From positions 40,692,032 through 40,756,031 of the forward strand of contig CM067559.1 of NCBI GenBank assembly GCA_034509755.1: 64,000 nt of DNA, given 5' to 3'. The stretch is from Anisodus tanguticus (lineage: Eukaryota > Streptophyta > Magnoliopsida > Solanales > Solanaceae). Below are positions 53,481-64,000 of this stretch, one piece after another. The first letter of the stretch is position 1. Each line of letters begins with the position of its first letter. Both the position numbers and the translations under genes were made by a program. Below the pieces are notes generated by a model that searched no databases, had not been told where the DNA came from, and saw nothing but the letters and a program-made list of their open reading frames with translations.

Positions 53481-54880
53481 TAGTCTGTCTTATTTTCAAA
53501 GAAAACAGAGACCAAGAGATTTTTTCAAGCTAGAAAATCTCTCATGATTTAAAGGTTTGGTAAAAATGTCAGCCAGTTGAAAAAGAGTATCAACATGTTC
53601 GATTTGAACTAGCTATTTTTCCACTAAGTCTCTTAAAAAATGATGTCTTATGTCTATGTGCTTTGTACGTGAATGCTGAACTGGATTTTTGGAAATATTG
53701 ATAGCACTCAGATTATCACAGTACAAAATCATGGAGTTATTAGATATGCCATAGTCATCTAGCATATGTCGTAACCAAATCAGTTGAGCACAACAACTTC
53801 CGGCTGCCACATATTTAGATTCGGCAGTCGAGAGTGATACACAATTTTGTTTACGACTGTACCATGAGACTAGATTATTGCCAAGATAGAAACACCCACC
53901 ACTAGTGCTTTTTATATCGTCTACATCACCGGCCCAATCCGAGTCACTATATCCTATTAGATTAGGATTAATGTCTTTGGAGTACCAAATTCCCAAGTCA
54001 CTTGTACCGGCAACGTATCGAATGATACGTTTCACAGCATTAAAATGAGATACCTTGGGACTGGCTTGGAACCTGGCGCAAACACATACGCTCAACATGA
54101 TATCGGGCGACTGGCAGTAAGGTATAGAAGGCTACCTATCATAGATCGGTATAATGTAGGGTCAACATCTTATTCAACATCGTCTTTACATACCTGTTGC
54201 GCAGAGCCCATTTGAGTCTTCATGTGTTTAGCATTTTCCAGACCAAATCTCCTAACAAGATTCTTGGCGTATTTGCTTTGAGATACAAAGATCCCATCTT
54301 CATTCTGTTTAATCATGCACGTGATTCTTGTTTTAGTCCATACAAGGCTTTCTTGAGCTTGTACACATGATGTGGATGGTGAGGATCCTCAAATCCTTTT
54401 GGTTGTTCAACATAAACTTCTTTGTCCAAGTATCCATTGAGAAATGCATCTTTAACGTCCATTTGGTGCAAGGTAATCTTTAGATAGCAAGCAATAGCAA
54501 GAAGTAACCTTATTGACTCAATTCTAGCCACATGAGCGAAGGTCTCGTCATAGTCGATACCTTCTACTTGTGTATATCCTTGAGCAACAAGTCGAGCTTT
54601 GTTCATGACAATCTTCCCTAACTCATCTGATTTGTTTTTGAATATCCACTTGGTCCCAATAACATTTGTGTTGTTGGGTCGTGGTACCAAGTCCCAAACC
54701 TCATTTCGGGAAAATTGTTCAAGCTCTTCTTGCATGGCTTGAATCCAAAAATTATCTTTTAATGCTTCCCCAATATTTTTAGGTTCCAAAGTAGATGTAA
54801 GACAAGAGAGACTTACCTGTTGATATATGGTGGACATGCACACATACCTTACCATTTCTCGATAATTTACTGGCTCTTTC
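53481..54880 (-). pseudogene. Sirevirus-like reverse transcriptase/RNase H with the catalytic palm deleted
   Basis: 54313-54855 has FWIQAMQEELEQFSRNEVWD, KARLVAQGYTQVEGIDYDET, LHQMDVKDAFLNGYLDKEVY and KKALYGLKQESRA, then a stop. The sequence resumes with QNEDGIFVSQSKYAKNLVRR (about 54240-54305), which in intact copia proteins lies some 80-90 residues later. The segment with the YVDD catalytic pair is therefore gone. A TAA lies near 54170. RNase H (53613-54098) keeps GYSDSDWAGDVDDIKSTSGG and SAINISKNPVQHSRTKHIDI, with a TAG at 53613 before LADIFTKPLN. It cannot polymerise DNA. Confidence 0.9.
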
Positions 54881-54897
54881 CATCTTGTACGTCTCTC

Positions 54898-56586
54898 CTA
54901 AAAAACTCCCTTTATCACCTGGTCGGTTGGATGGTTCCTTCTAATCATCGATGGAAGGTCTCTTCTCACTTGATCATTCAGTTCAGTAGCATATTCCTCC
55001 TCGATTTCGTCCCGTGTGTTCTCTTTTTGAGGTTCTGATGTTGGGACAACATCTGGGACTACATTTGTTTCATCTGTGGGTTGCTCCTCTTCAACTGTAA
55101 CCACAATGTTGTTTTCTGAAGATCTACCAGATATATCCAGCAGGTCATCAAAAATAACATTGACTGATTCTTGTATGGTCTTTGTCCGAAGATTGTATAT
55201 TCGATAAGCATGGCTATTCTCAGAGTAGCCAACGAATATTCCCTTGTCACTCTTAGAGTCAAATTTGGCCAGTTTATCCCTGTCATTAAGAATATAGCAC
55301 ACACACCCAAAGACATGAAAGTACCGCACTGTAGGTTTCTTTCCATTTAACAGTTCATAGGGTGTCATCTTGGTCCCTGGCCTTAAATAAATTCTATTAG
55401 TTATGTGACATGCCGTGTTCAAGGCTTCTGCCCAAAACCTTTTTGACACTTGCTTAGAACTTAACATAACTCTAGCCATTTCTTGTAGAGTTATGTTCTT
55501 TCTCTCGGCAACCCCATTTTGTTGTGGTGTTTTTGGTGTCGAAAATTCATGGAATATGCCTTTCTTTTCGCAGAATTTTGCAAAGATTTGATTTTCAAAC
55601 TCCTTTCCATGATCAGATCTAATTCTGAAAATCGAAGAACAAAACAGATTTTTAATCCTAGAGTAAAATGTTCTAAACATCTCAAAGGTTTGTGATTTTT
55701 CTTTTAAAAAATAGATCCAAGTGAATCTGGAAAAATTATCTACTATCACATAAGAATATCTTATTCCTCCTAGGCTATCTACCTCGATTGGACCCATAAG
55801 ATCCATATGCAATAATTGGAAACAATGAGACGTACCTGAATGTTGTCCGTCACGTTTGACAACATTATGAGAGACTCGGGTTTGCTTTCCTTTCAAACAA
55901 TCTTCACACAGTGTTTTATCTTTTGGATCCAGTCTGGGAATGCCTCTGACAACTTCAAATGAGATCAGCTTCTCCAAGGTGCCGTAGTTGACATGTCCCA
56001 ACTTTTGATGCCAAAGTGTCAGGTCACCTACCTTTGCGGAGTTGCAAAACTCTTGTCTACCGACTAGGTAGCAATTATCTCCCGTTCGGGTTCCTGACAT
56101 GACACATTTATCTGCAGAATCTGTAACCTTGCATCCAAGCTTGTTGAATTTCACCTCGAGATCATCATCACATAGTTGGCTTATGTTAAGAAGATTAGCA
56201 ACCAAACCTTCTACATGAAGAACATTTTTCAAGGCTGGTACATCCGGAACATTAAGAGTTCCTTTACCAATTATCTTACTCTTACTTCCTCCTCCAAAGG
56301 TCACGTATCCTCCATTGAATGCTCCATACTCTTTCAATAGGCTTTTGGTACCTGTCATATGACGTGAGCAACCACTATCGAAATACCAAGACTTTGTAAT
56401 GTTAGTACTCAAAGCAGTTATGCACATATTACATTTCAGATTCAATTTGGGTACCCATTCCTTTTTCTTCCTTCTGCTTTCAGGCAGGTAGCTTTGAATG
56501 TTGTCAGTGATGTTGGGCAACATTGCTGACAACATTTTAGGCAATATCTTGAGAGCAGAGTTTTGAAGTTTGTAGCAGTAGGGCAT
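54898..56586 (-). pseudogene. Sirevirus-like protease and integrase (562 codons open)
   Basis: The longest open piece of this pol. It starts after a second zinc knuckle (CSFCKKLGHLMPYC, spanning the frame start), then protease SWYFDSGCSRHMTGT (D-S-G), the pre-integrase LWHQKLGHVNYGTLEKLISF with CEDCLKGKQ, and the integrase core MDLMGPIEVDS, VIVDNFSRFTWIYFLKE, RIRSDHGKEFENQ and TPQQNGVAERKN (D-D-E complete). The C-terminal HVFGCVCYILNDRDKLAKFD and GIFVGYSENSHAYRIYN and a long linker follow. TAGs bound it at 56644 and 54898, but the same frame continues on both sides. Confidence 0.92.
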
Positions 56587-58302
56587 AAGATGTCCTAACT
56601 TTTTACAGAAGCTACATACAAACTTCGATCCAATTTCAGTGATCTAAGAGTTGCTCATATTTTCTTTGACAAATTTTATCCTCTCAGTTTTACTATGGAT
56701 TCTGGAATTATTTGTTTTGCTAAGAGATTGGTACCCAAGCCCAACCCTCGAAGGATTATTGAAGTTTAATATTTTTTCCAGTTTGGAGGTTCCCATGTTG
56801 AGCCTTTGAAAGGTGGTCTCAGCTACGTTCTGTCGTGCACGAATCTTACCAAGCTCTAGATCCTTCTTGGTAAGTACCACCTCTAATCGGTTGATTGTGC
56901 CTTTCAGATTGCTATTCTCAAGAGCCAATAATTTTGCTTTTGAGTCTAGTTTCTCAGATTCTGTGATTAAGGCTTTACACAGATTTTGTAATTCCTTTAT
57001 TACGTCGTCTTTGTAGTCAACTAGATCCAAATTTATAGCCTTAGATGAAGAAATAAATCCACTAAAACAATTTACATCAGAATAGTCAAAGTATACATAC
57101 CTCTCTGATGTTGAAGACATTCCATATGTTGAGTCTGATGTTGTCGCAACATTGTGAATAACATCTTCATCGTCAGACAGTGAATGTTCGAACATGGCTG
57201 CCAGCATTGCCTGTGGTTCTTCTTCTTGATCTCCTTCCTCCTCTTCGTTCTCATCATCACTGAGAGTTACCCACATAACCTTACCAATTTTTCTAAGGGC
57301 GTTTGCACACTCATTAGCATAGTGTCTCTAACCCGAGCATGCATGACACTGCACTCCCTCGAGTTGCTTGGGATTGAAATTGGTACTGTCGGAGTTAGAT
57401 TTCCTCAGTGGATTGTGATTTCTTTGCTCAGAAGGTGACCTATTCGGCTGTTTATTAGAGAGTGGGCTTTGATGTTGTTTGTATTTGGCTTTATTGCGAT
57501 CAATGTTGATCTTTCTTACCATCGAATTGAATCGACGAGTAAGTAAGGCAACAGTTGCACCATTTCCTAGATCCTCCAAGTTTTCTTCCTCGTTTTCTAA
57601 TTCAGTTTCAGAGGTTTGTCCTTGGAGTGCCAAAGTCTTGTCTTTATACAGATCTCTTTGGCTCTTCATGTTCATCTCATATGTTTGAAAGATGCTCATC
57701 AAGGCATGTAGATCCATAGTAGCAAGATTATGGGCCTCTTCAATAGCACAAATCTTAGTATCAAACCTTTCAGGAAGAGATCTGAGAGCTTTATCCACAA
57801 GTTGTGTGTTGGTTAAAGGAGAACCAAGCACTTGACACTGATTAGCAATGTCAATTAAATTTTCAAAATAGGATTTTATGTCTTCAGATTCTTCCATCCT
57901 TAAGCGTTCGTATTGGCTCAAAATCATGCGAAGCTTTGTACGTCGTACACTTGAGGTACCTTCACAATGAGTTTGTAAGGTCTCCCAAGCGTCCTTGGCC
58001 GTAGTACAATTCTGGATTAGTTTGAATATATAGAGATCTACCCATTCAAATATCGCATTTAGGGCCTTTTCATTGAAGCTCGCACTGTTGATCTCTTCTG
58101 CGGTCCATTCAGATTCGGGTTTGGTAAGTACACCATCATCCTCGTCTGCTGGGTACTTGGGAATCACATAGCCTTCGGAAACTGATATCCACGCTCGAAC
58201 ATCAATGGATTTGATGTGCGAACGTAGTCAGATTTTCCAATAGGCATAGTTAGATCCGTCAAGAATTGGAAGTCTACCAACGTTTTGTATAGCTGAGTCC
58301 AT
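56587..58302 (-). pseudogene. Sirevirus-like gag with coiled coil and split zinc knuckle
   Basis: The ATG at 58300-58302 gives MDSAIQNVGRLPILDGSNYA. A TGA at 58228-58230 interrupts the conserved WKI-x-LR segment. The UBN2 core follows (AKDAWETLQTHCEGTSSVRR, KLRMILSQYERLRMEESED, LRSLPERFDTKICAIEE). A TAG at 57328-57330 falls inside the first CCHC knuckle (CHACSG, stop, RHYANEC). Then come an acidic stretch and a coiled coil (LDSKAKLLALENSNLKGTIN, LTKKDLELGKIRARQN) and a TAG at 56644. All pieces share one frame, so the lesions are stops only. Coiled-coil-bearing gag is typical of Sireviruses. Confidence 0.88.
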
Positions 58303-58344
58303 AGTCGTAATATTCAGAATCAAACACTTATTGTATCAGGTGTT

Positions 58345-58357
58345 GGCTCTGATACCA
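58345..58357 (-). promoter_or_regulatory. Primer-binding site, initiator Met-tRNA
   Basis: The minus strand reads TGGTATCAGAGCC, two bases inside the 5' LTR edge. This is a perfect complement of the initiator Met-tRNA 3' end. Confidence 0.92.
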
Positions 58358-58359
58358 CT

Positions 58360-59296
58360 TGTCGGGTCTGAGGCTACGGATAAGCAAGAATATGTAAGAA
58401 TAAAACAGTAACAGTTAAAGCAATTAAAACAGTTTCTGGATGTTGCCTTCAATTTTGTGTCAACATCTTAGGCAACATTGTGATAAAACAGTTATAAACC
58501 TTTAAAGAGTAAATGCAGTGGAAAAGTAAAGAGACACAAGGTTTATATTTTCAAGGGTATATATTAATATATCCCTTGATGGTCAATGACCAAAGAATTG
58601 TATAAATTATATACAATTACAAATGAATTTCTTTTTACAAGATTGAACAATAAATGCGAAAAAGAAATTACAAACAAAAATGAAGTCGCAGATGACTTCA
58701 ACCTAAAGTTAAAAGATCTAAAAAGATAAATACAACATCTTAATTACTATTGCTTGAAATATAAGCTTGATCTAGAATCTGAGCAGCAGTAGTAATGTGG
58801 GACTAGATGTTGTTATACAACTTTAGGCTAAGTGTGTTGATCCAGTTTCTAAGGTGAATATCCGAGAGCTCTCTTGGTAATTCTTCTCGTTTAATTCTGG
58901 ATATCTATACTCTGAAGTTCCCTTCTATTTATAGTGTGGAACTTCCCTTGAAATCTTCACTGGTTGGTTGCGGAGGCTGAGTAAAAGAAGGATTCAGCTT
59001 GGACCGGTTCTTGCTCCTTCAAAAGCCCAACGTTCTAGACTTGGTCTTCACGCTGCTTCCTCTCCAAGCTTTGACTGTTTTTTTTACCACGTTTTAAACA
59101 CAACATCATTGTTAGTTTGCCTAGGTCATTTTTTACTCACAATAACACAACCTGTTTTGGCCGGAAGAATAAGTAAAATCGTTACAGGAATGTTGTCAGG
59201 AATGTTGTCACAACATCGCAGGCAACATTTTTATTTTCATAAGATGTTGTCCTGAGCATTTACAGATGTTGTCACAACATCCATCCAACATCAACA
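58360..59296 (-). repeat. 5' LTR of the Sirevirus-like element, with TATA box
   Basis: Starts TGTCGGGTCT and ends CCAACATCAACA. The minus strand carries CTATAAATAGA at 58924-58934, a clear TATA box. The GATGTTGTCACAACATC palindrome is at 59265-59281. Confidence 0.93.
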
Positions 59297-59301
59297 CAAA
59301 T

Positions 59302-60907
59302 CATGAATGGGGTTTATCTTAATGGCTGCCTTTATGCTATCTTTTTGTATTCAACAATTATTATTTTTCTCAATAATAAAATGTGTATATAATTGCTTTG
59401 CTGTAAGTGGCTCCCATTTTCTTTAGATAATAAAAGCCTGTCCATAGCTGGCCAAATGAATACTCAATTCCTTAGTCTTTGGAAGATTCCTCCTTATCTA
59501 AAGAAGCAGCTCTTTCTTTTTAGTTTTCCATCAAAAGATTTTAATTAGTAGATCAACTTTAATATTATTGAAGTGTGTGATTATTTTATCTAAATATTTA
59601 ATTTGGAAAAGAGAGGACCTTCATATTTCAGCTATTTAATTTTATCTTTAGTATGTCTCCTCATACGTCGTATGATTGCTTCTTTAATTGAGCCAAGACT
59701 GCATTTTTTGTTTTTTATAATTTGAACCCAAGATGTATGTATGCTTAAATCACCCTCTTTATATTATTTTGGCAATTTATGAACTTTTTAGACTATGTCT
59801 AAAGATATATTTTGAGCAAACTGGAAATGTTATGAGAAAAATATTAGTTCGAGGTCTAAAATTTTGTAGATGTTAGATGACCATTTTGTCTGTCTTAAGG
59901 GTTATATTTGGGATAAAAACTAATCGGTGACTGAAAAAAGGTAATTCAATCTTAATATCATGTTGAAGTATGTAAATTTTGAAGCTCCGATTCGGTCTCA
60001 CTTCATGTAAAGTCCATTAAAAAGAAACATATTCAAATCTTAAATCCAAGCCGTTTAGTTAAAGGTGGAAAGATTAGAGAGTGGGTAGGTTATCCAAAAG
60101 GTAACTAGATAACTCTCCATAAAATGTAAATTTTGGTGCTTTCAATGGAACTATTTTATCAGGGCATATCAATAATGAACTAGGCAAAAACAACGTACGT
60201 ACTCCAATAATTAGAGATAACTCCATTAATTTTAAGCTAAATTGAAATAATATTGCATGGCTGCACTTTTTTGCAAAAAATAAATACTGTCAATAATGCG
60301 TGTTGAGTTAAAAATCTCTTGATGGATATTGGTATACGTCATGCCAAAAATTAAACATAGGAAAAAGATAGCATCAAATTGCTCTAATGATTGAATGACC
60401 CACTCTTCAAATTTCCAAAAAGTTAAGACGATAGGGATTTTCCATTTATTAGAAACTTTTGGATATAATTAAAAATACCTACATATATCTCTCGCTTTTT
60501 AGTTTCTCTCATAGTTTCATTTAAAAAAATTCTCATATTCAAAGTCTTTTTCACTTTTTATAAACCATTCTTCACATAAATGGCAATTCGAACTTAATTT
60601 AACTACAAACAAAACTATCAGCATTTGGCTTCGTGGCGTTATATGAATGATTGTGCCACATTACAACGTTTACTTGTTTTGGAAGTATGAACTTTTGGTT
60701 CTTATTTATTCTAGAATCAAACTATTATTGGAGTTAGGGAGCCTGATTTTAACTTGATTACACTGATATTATAAAAAAAAATATTACGTATAACATATTA
60801 AGATATATTGATAGACCTAATCTCCTTATGCTTTCTATAGATAAACGTGACCCTCTATTATGTATGGCGGAACCACCTTATGCCGAGCGGGTGTGTTGTT
60901 ACACTGC
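59302..60907. other. AT-rich spacer
   Basis: No gene or named repeat supported. Confidence 0.5.
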
Positions 60908-61190
60908 CCTACTACGAAAAAATTATAGTATTATTTTTTCACTGTGTTTCCATTGAAAAATGTTCAGCCGCTATTTCCACAGATAGTTTGATTGAATAAG
61001 TGAGATAAGAAAAAATAGTAGTGTTTTCATACGAAAAAATTAGGAAGTCTCCAGTGTTTCAATAGGAACATGTTTTCCACCATGCGTTTTTCCAGTAAAC
61101 TTATTCGGTGGGAATTAGTGGAAAAATCATGTTTTATAACACAAATTTCTCACTGATTGTCGGTGGAAAAAACATATGTTTCTAGTAGTG
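60908..61190. mobile_element. CACTA-type MITE related to 9676-9924
   Basis: The right end CACTGATTGTCGGTGGAAAA followed by TTTCTAGTAGTG closely matches the end of the 9676 element. The left end CTACTACGAAAAAATTATAG is the degenerate partner. The interior shares GTTTTCATACG and TTTTCCACCATGCG. The target duplication is not clear. Confidence 0.7.
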
Positions 61191-61529
61191 GCTTGGTCAA
61201 AATATTTTTACTATATTAAATTAAAAGGTAAGAATAAAATGTTTCTTCATATCTTAATGAGGAAAAGATTAGTTTCTTTAAAATTATATTTCTAATCATG
61301 TTATTATGAATATATTTTTAGAAATTCAAATTCGTTCAAAAGTGTATAGTAATATATTTGAATACTATTTTATTAATAATATTGGAATTTATTTATTTAT
61401 TTATTTGCTTCTTTTAAATTGTTAATATCGTTTATAGAAAATTCTGTGTATGCTACCGTGCAGAATGAATTTTAAATTTCAAGTTGAAGTAAGTTTCTGA
61501 GTTTGAACAATCAGGTAATTAATTTAATA
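61191..61529. other. AT-rich spacer
   Basis: Nothing recognised, apart from a short TTTATTTATTTATTTG run near 61390. Confidence 0.5.
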
Positions 61530-61771
61530 CTCCCTATGTCCCAATTTATACGACACACTTTCCATTTTAGTAAGTCCAACAAAATAACATATTTTCTTAT
61601 TTGACAATAATTTAATTTTAAATGTTACTATTTTTTACGCTTAACGAGATAATTTATAACCACACAAATATCTTTAACCTAACTTATTTTAGACAACAAA
61701 ATTTTAAAAAAAATCTTTATTTTTTAAACTTTGTTCTCAATCAAACTACACCAACATAAACACGGAGGGAG
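61530..61771. mobile_element. Stowaway-like MITE with TA duplication
   Basis: The ends CTCCCTATGTCCCAATTTAT and AACACGGAGGGAG are the Stowaway-style inverted repeat (CTCCCTCCGT). TA flanks both sides (61528-61529, 61772-61773). No coding capacity. Confidence 0.75.
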
Positions 61772-61773
61772 TA

Positions 61774-63356
61774 ATATACTTCTTCTTCTCTAGTGTGGCT
61801 GTGCAAAACTAGATTAGACGGTATTAATAGCATATGTTTTTCATAATATCATCATTTGTTTATACCTTTCTAGAGTAAACGGTCGTACATAGTAAAAAAA
61901 TTCATAGAAAAATTAAATTATTTGTAACATGACAAAATACTATGGTTATTCTAAAAAATATCAATTTAACCCAATTCCACCGAGAAACGAAAAGTTATGT
62001 TGAAAATCGATCATATAAAAAAATATGAAAATTCTTTTAAGTGTGTTTGATAATGATTAAACATGAGTGATGCATGGAAATGCGTCATGAGTTTAATTTT
62101 TCTTATCCTAACAATCATTTGGCACAAGTGTTTATTCTACCTAAACTCCTAAAGTGACTTGATTTCTGTACACACACGCAATTTTGCACAAGTGTTTATA
62201 TATATAGACTATGGTATTAAAAAAAATAAAAAATCAATAAACACAAAAGTTAGGCCTAGCTTTTAACTAGTTGATGTTGACGTAAAATATTTAATACTAC
62301 AGTACTAGCATATTAAAGTACTTAGAAACATGTATCTACTTATAATTATAGATATGATCAGATAATCATGGGTGAATCTAGAATATTGAGTTTATTAATT
62401 TTGAATATTAGAAAAGACGATTTATTAGATATTGAATAAAGTGAATTTCTTAGTTATTTAAGTACACATTTTTTATCCAAGCTACTGAATTCTATTGATA
62501 ATTACAACTCTAGTTTTGTCCTCTTACCATGATTTGAGTTATAATTGGGCCAGCTTACCTAAACTCCTCATACCATGATTATATATTGTCCGTTTCGAGT
62601 CAAGTTCGTACGATTTTCCCTAAATATCTCACATCTTTGAAAGTTCTTATACCTTATATATAATTTTCCACTCTTTTTAATTACCAGTATGATCCCCCCC
62701 CCCCCACCCCCACTCAATCAATAATACTAAGTTTTAACTCTTTAATTAAATTTGATAAAAAGAAAATTCCTTTTTTATATAATTCGTGTGCGTTACAATC
62801 AACCGAAATCAACCTCATTTTTCTCAGTATGGCTGCTTCATTTATTTTTTTTGGTTGCTGTTAGGAATTTTCACGAATCTTTGCTACTCTTTTTTTTTTG
62901 GGAGGTGGTGGGGGGGGGGGGGGGGTCCCAACTTTACATTTTTGTGGTTTAGCTTTTTCGGTCGTCACTCTCTTATCTTGACAAAAATAATAGTTGGCTA
63001 ATTTGACAAAATTGCATAATGGGTTTATTTTCATGAAACAACTGTGATATATGGAGATGTTGCCAAAGCACCACGCAAGAAAACACTAGGTACAATATGA
63101 CAATGTGTTGCATATATATTATTGTTTGTATGTATTATCCTGGAACTTTCAAATATGCCAACTGATTTGATGGCCAACTGGAAACGCATATAGAGATATA
63201 AGGAAATAAATTAATAAAGGAAAAAAAGTAAATTAGATTTTTTTTGGAACGGAACAAGAAAATATCATCGCGGTTTGAATTAAATCTCGATGAAATAGGG
63301 TAAAAGAATGCATTAATTGGTGGCCGGTAGTTTTCTCTTTCGCCTGGTATTCTACA
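61774..63356. other. AT-rich spacer with C12 and G16 homopolymers
   Basis: A run of 12 C at 62694-62705 (then ACCCCCAC) and a run of about 16 G at 62910-62925 lie about 200 bp apart. Short ORFs across them have no recognisable motif. Confidence 0.6.
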
Positions 63357-63478
63357 TGGGAGGCGGAGCCAGTAATTGAAGCTTGGGTTCTAGCTAAATT
63401 TATTTTTCTATATATTTAATATTTTTTTTAAATAAATACAGGGTTGAACCAAACCTACTGGGTTCTACCGAATTCGCA
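63357..63478 (+). repeat. MITE fragment, solanaceous GGCGGAGCC type
   Basis: Begins GGGAGGCGGAGCCAGTAATT and contains GAACCAAACCTACTGGGTTC; resembles the abundant small hAT-like repeats of nightshades. Right end merges into the SINE-like piece. Confidence 0.45.
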
Positions 63479-63655
63479 GCGAATAAGCTTCACCCCGGCA
63501 GGTCTGCACTCGATTAATATGGATTAGCGTCAGAAAGTCGTTAAAGTGCTTTCTACCAAAGGCGATTTCATTCTCAAGATTTGAATCTGAGACCTCTTGT
63601 TAATGATGGAGGAGTACTTACCTGTCCCCTCAACCTTTTATAGTAACTTGAAGGT
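63479..63655 (-). mobile_element. SINE-like fragment, minus strand
   Basis: The minus strand reads AGATTCAAATCTTG (box B-like), then AATGAAATCGCCTTTGGTAG AAAGC and GACCTGCCGGGGTGAAGC, an order I recognise from a solanaceous SINE body. Box A and a target duplication are not clear. Confidence 0.45.
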
Positions 63656-64000
63656 TTGTACGCGTATCATACATATCGCTAATTAGTCAACAACTTCACG
63701 TTTTAGTAGGGTTCATGAATTTAAAAGATCATAGATCATTGAAATTAAAATAAATTCAAGTAGTAGTGAAAGACATTATTTCTCTTCTAAATTAAACTCG
63801 TGTTTCAGTACTACATTGTAATGTTTATGTCTAAAAAAGAATGCCAACACAGCACTAATTAACTATCGTGTATGACAAGTACTCTTATTGTAGCACAAAC
63901 TATACATATATTTTGGAATATTTATACATGGAGAAAACGTATTCAAATGGGAAAGATAAAAAGGAACTCAAATTGACTTGTGTTTGTCTTGAAAGTGCAT
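63656..64000. other. Spacer without recognised features
   Basis: Nothing supported. Confidence 0.5.

Larger units (their letters stand above)
49450..59296 (-). mobile_element. Sirevirus-like Ty1/copia retrotransposon, TSD CAAAT
   Basis: A 9,847-bp element: LTRs of 939 bp (49450-50388) and 937 bp (58360-59296), with CAAAT on both sides (49445-49449, 59297-59301). Minus-strand order: LTR, Met-tRNA primer site, long gag with two zinc knuckles and a coiled coil, protease, integrase, reverse transcriptase (deleted in the palm), RNase H, about 740 bp of spacer, a 472-codon third ORF, a polypurine-rich tail, LTR. These are Sirevirus traits. The first 220 bp of the LTRs differ at about ten sites, so it is older than the 32005 element. 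Gag-pol has at least six in-frame stops and is dead. Confidence 0.93.

Overview
The window is nuclear DNA of a flowering plant, most likely a member of the Solanaceae. It is AT-rich and gene-poor, with a spliced gene, small auxin-responsive gene remnants and many plant transposons. The family-level guess rests on several SINE and RTE-LINE tails ending in TTG repeats and on short inverted-repeat elements that I recognise from nightshade genomes. This is inference from memory, not a database result.

Layout. 1-8600: the tail of an intact SAUR gene, a truncated minus-strand copia relic, a plus-strand copia 3' fragment with its LTR, and a broken SAUR copy. 8600-11100: a cluster of small transposons with readable target-site duplications (MITE, SINE, CACTA-type, Mutator-type). 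11700-14400: the only complete host gene I can support, a two-exon acylphosphatase on the minus strand, whose intron is filled by a tandem array. 15000-22300: SINE and LINE pieces and a second, broken acylphosphatase copy, with transposons nested inside one another. 22300-31100: AT-rich sequence with MITEs, a retroposed tRNA-like piece, a solo LTR, a non-autonomous hAT element and a long-TIR element. 32005-36904, 37958-45006 and 49450-59296: three full-length copia LTR retrotransposons, all on the minus strand, each with two LTRs and a 5-bp target duplication (CAGAG, TTAAG, CAAAT). 45000-49200: SINE tail, hAT transposase fragment and a probable solo LTR. 59300-64000: mostly AT-rich spacer with MITEs.

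The three copia elements belong to different lineages. The first has 206-bp LTRs differing at 4 sites and a Met-tRNA-type primer site (Ale/Retrofit-like). The second has LTRs of about 1.13 kb. It has no recognisable tRNA primer site, but 14 nt right behind its 5' LTR are perfectly complementary to a stretch inside that LTR. The third is Sirevirus-like: it has a long gag with coiled coil and two zinc knuckles, a 472-codon third ORF downstream of pol, repeated polypurine tracts and inverted repeats built on ATGTTG/CAACAT. All three carry stops, frameshifts or deletions, so none looks autonomous as written.

Most promising for follow-up: the possible self-primed copia element (43867-44050), the acylphosphatase intron array whose units repeat a 3'-splice-site-like segment, the inverted SINE dimer with a perfect 17-bp duplication, and the Sirevirus-like third ORF. 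All boundaries were read by eye. Percent identities, where given, are hand counts.
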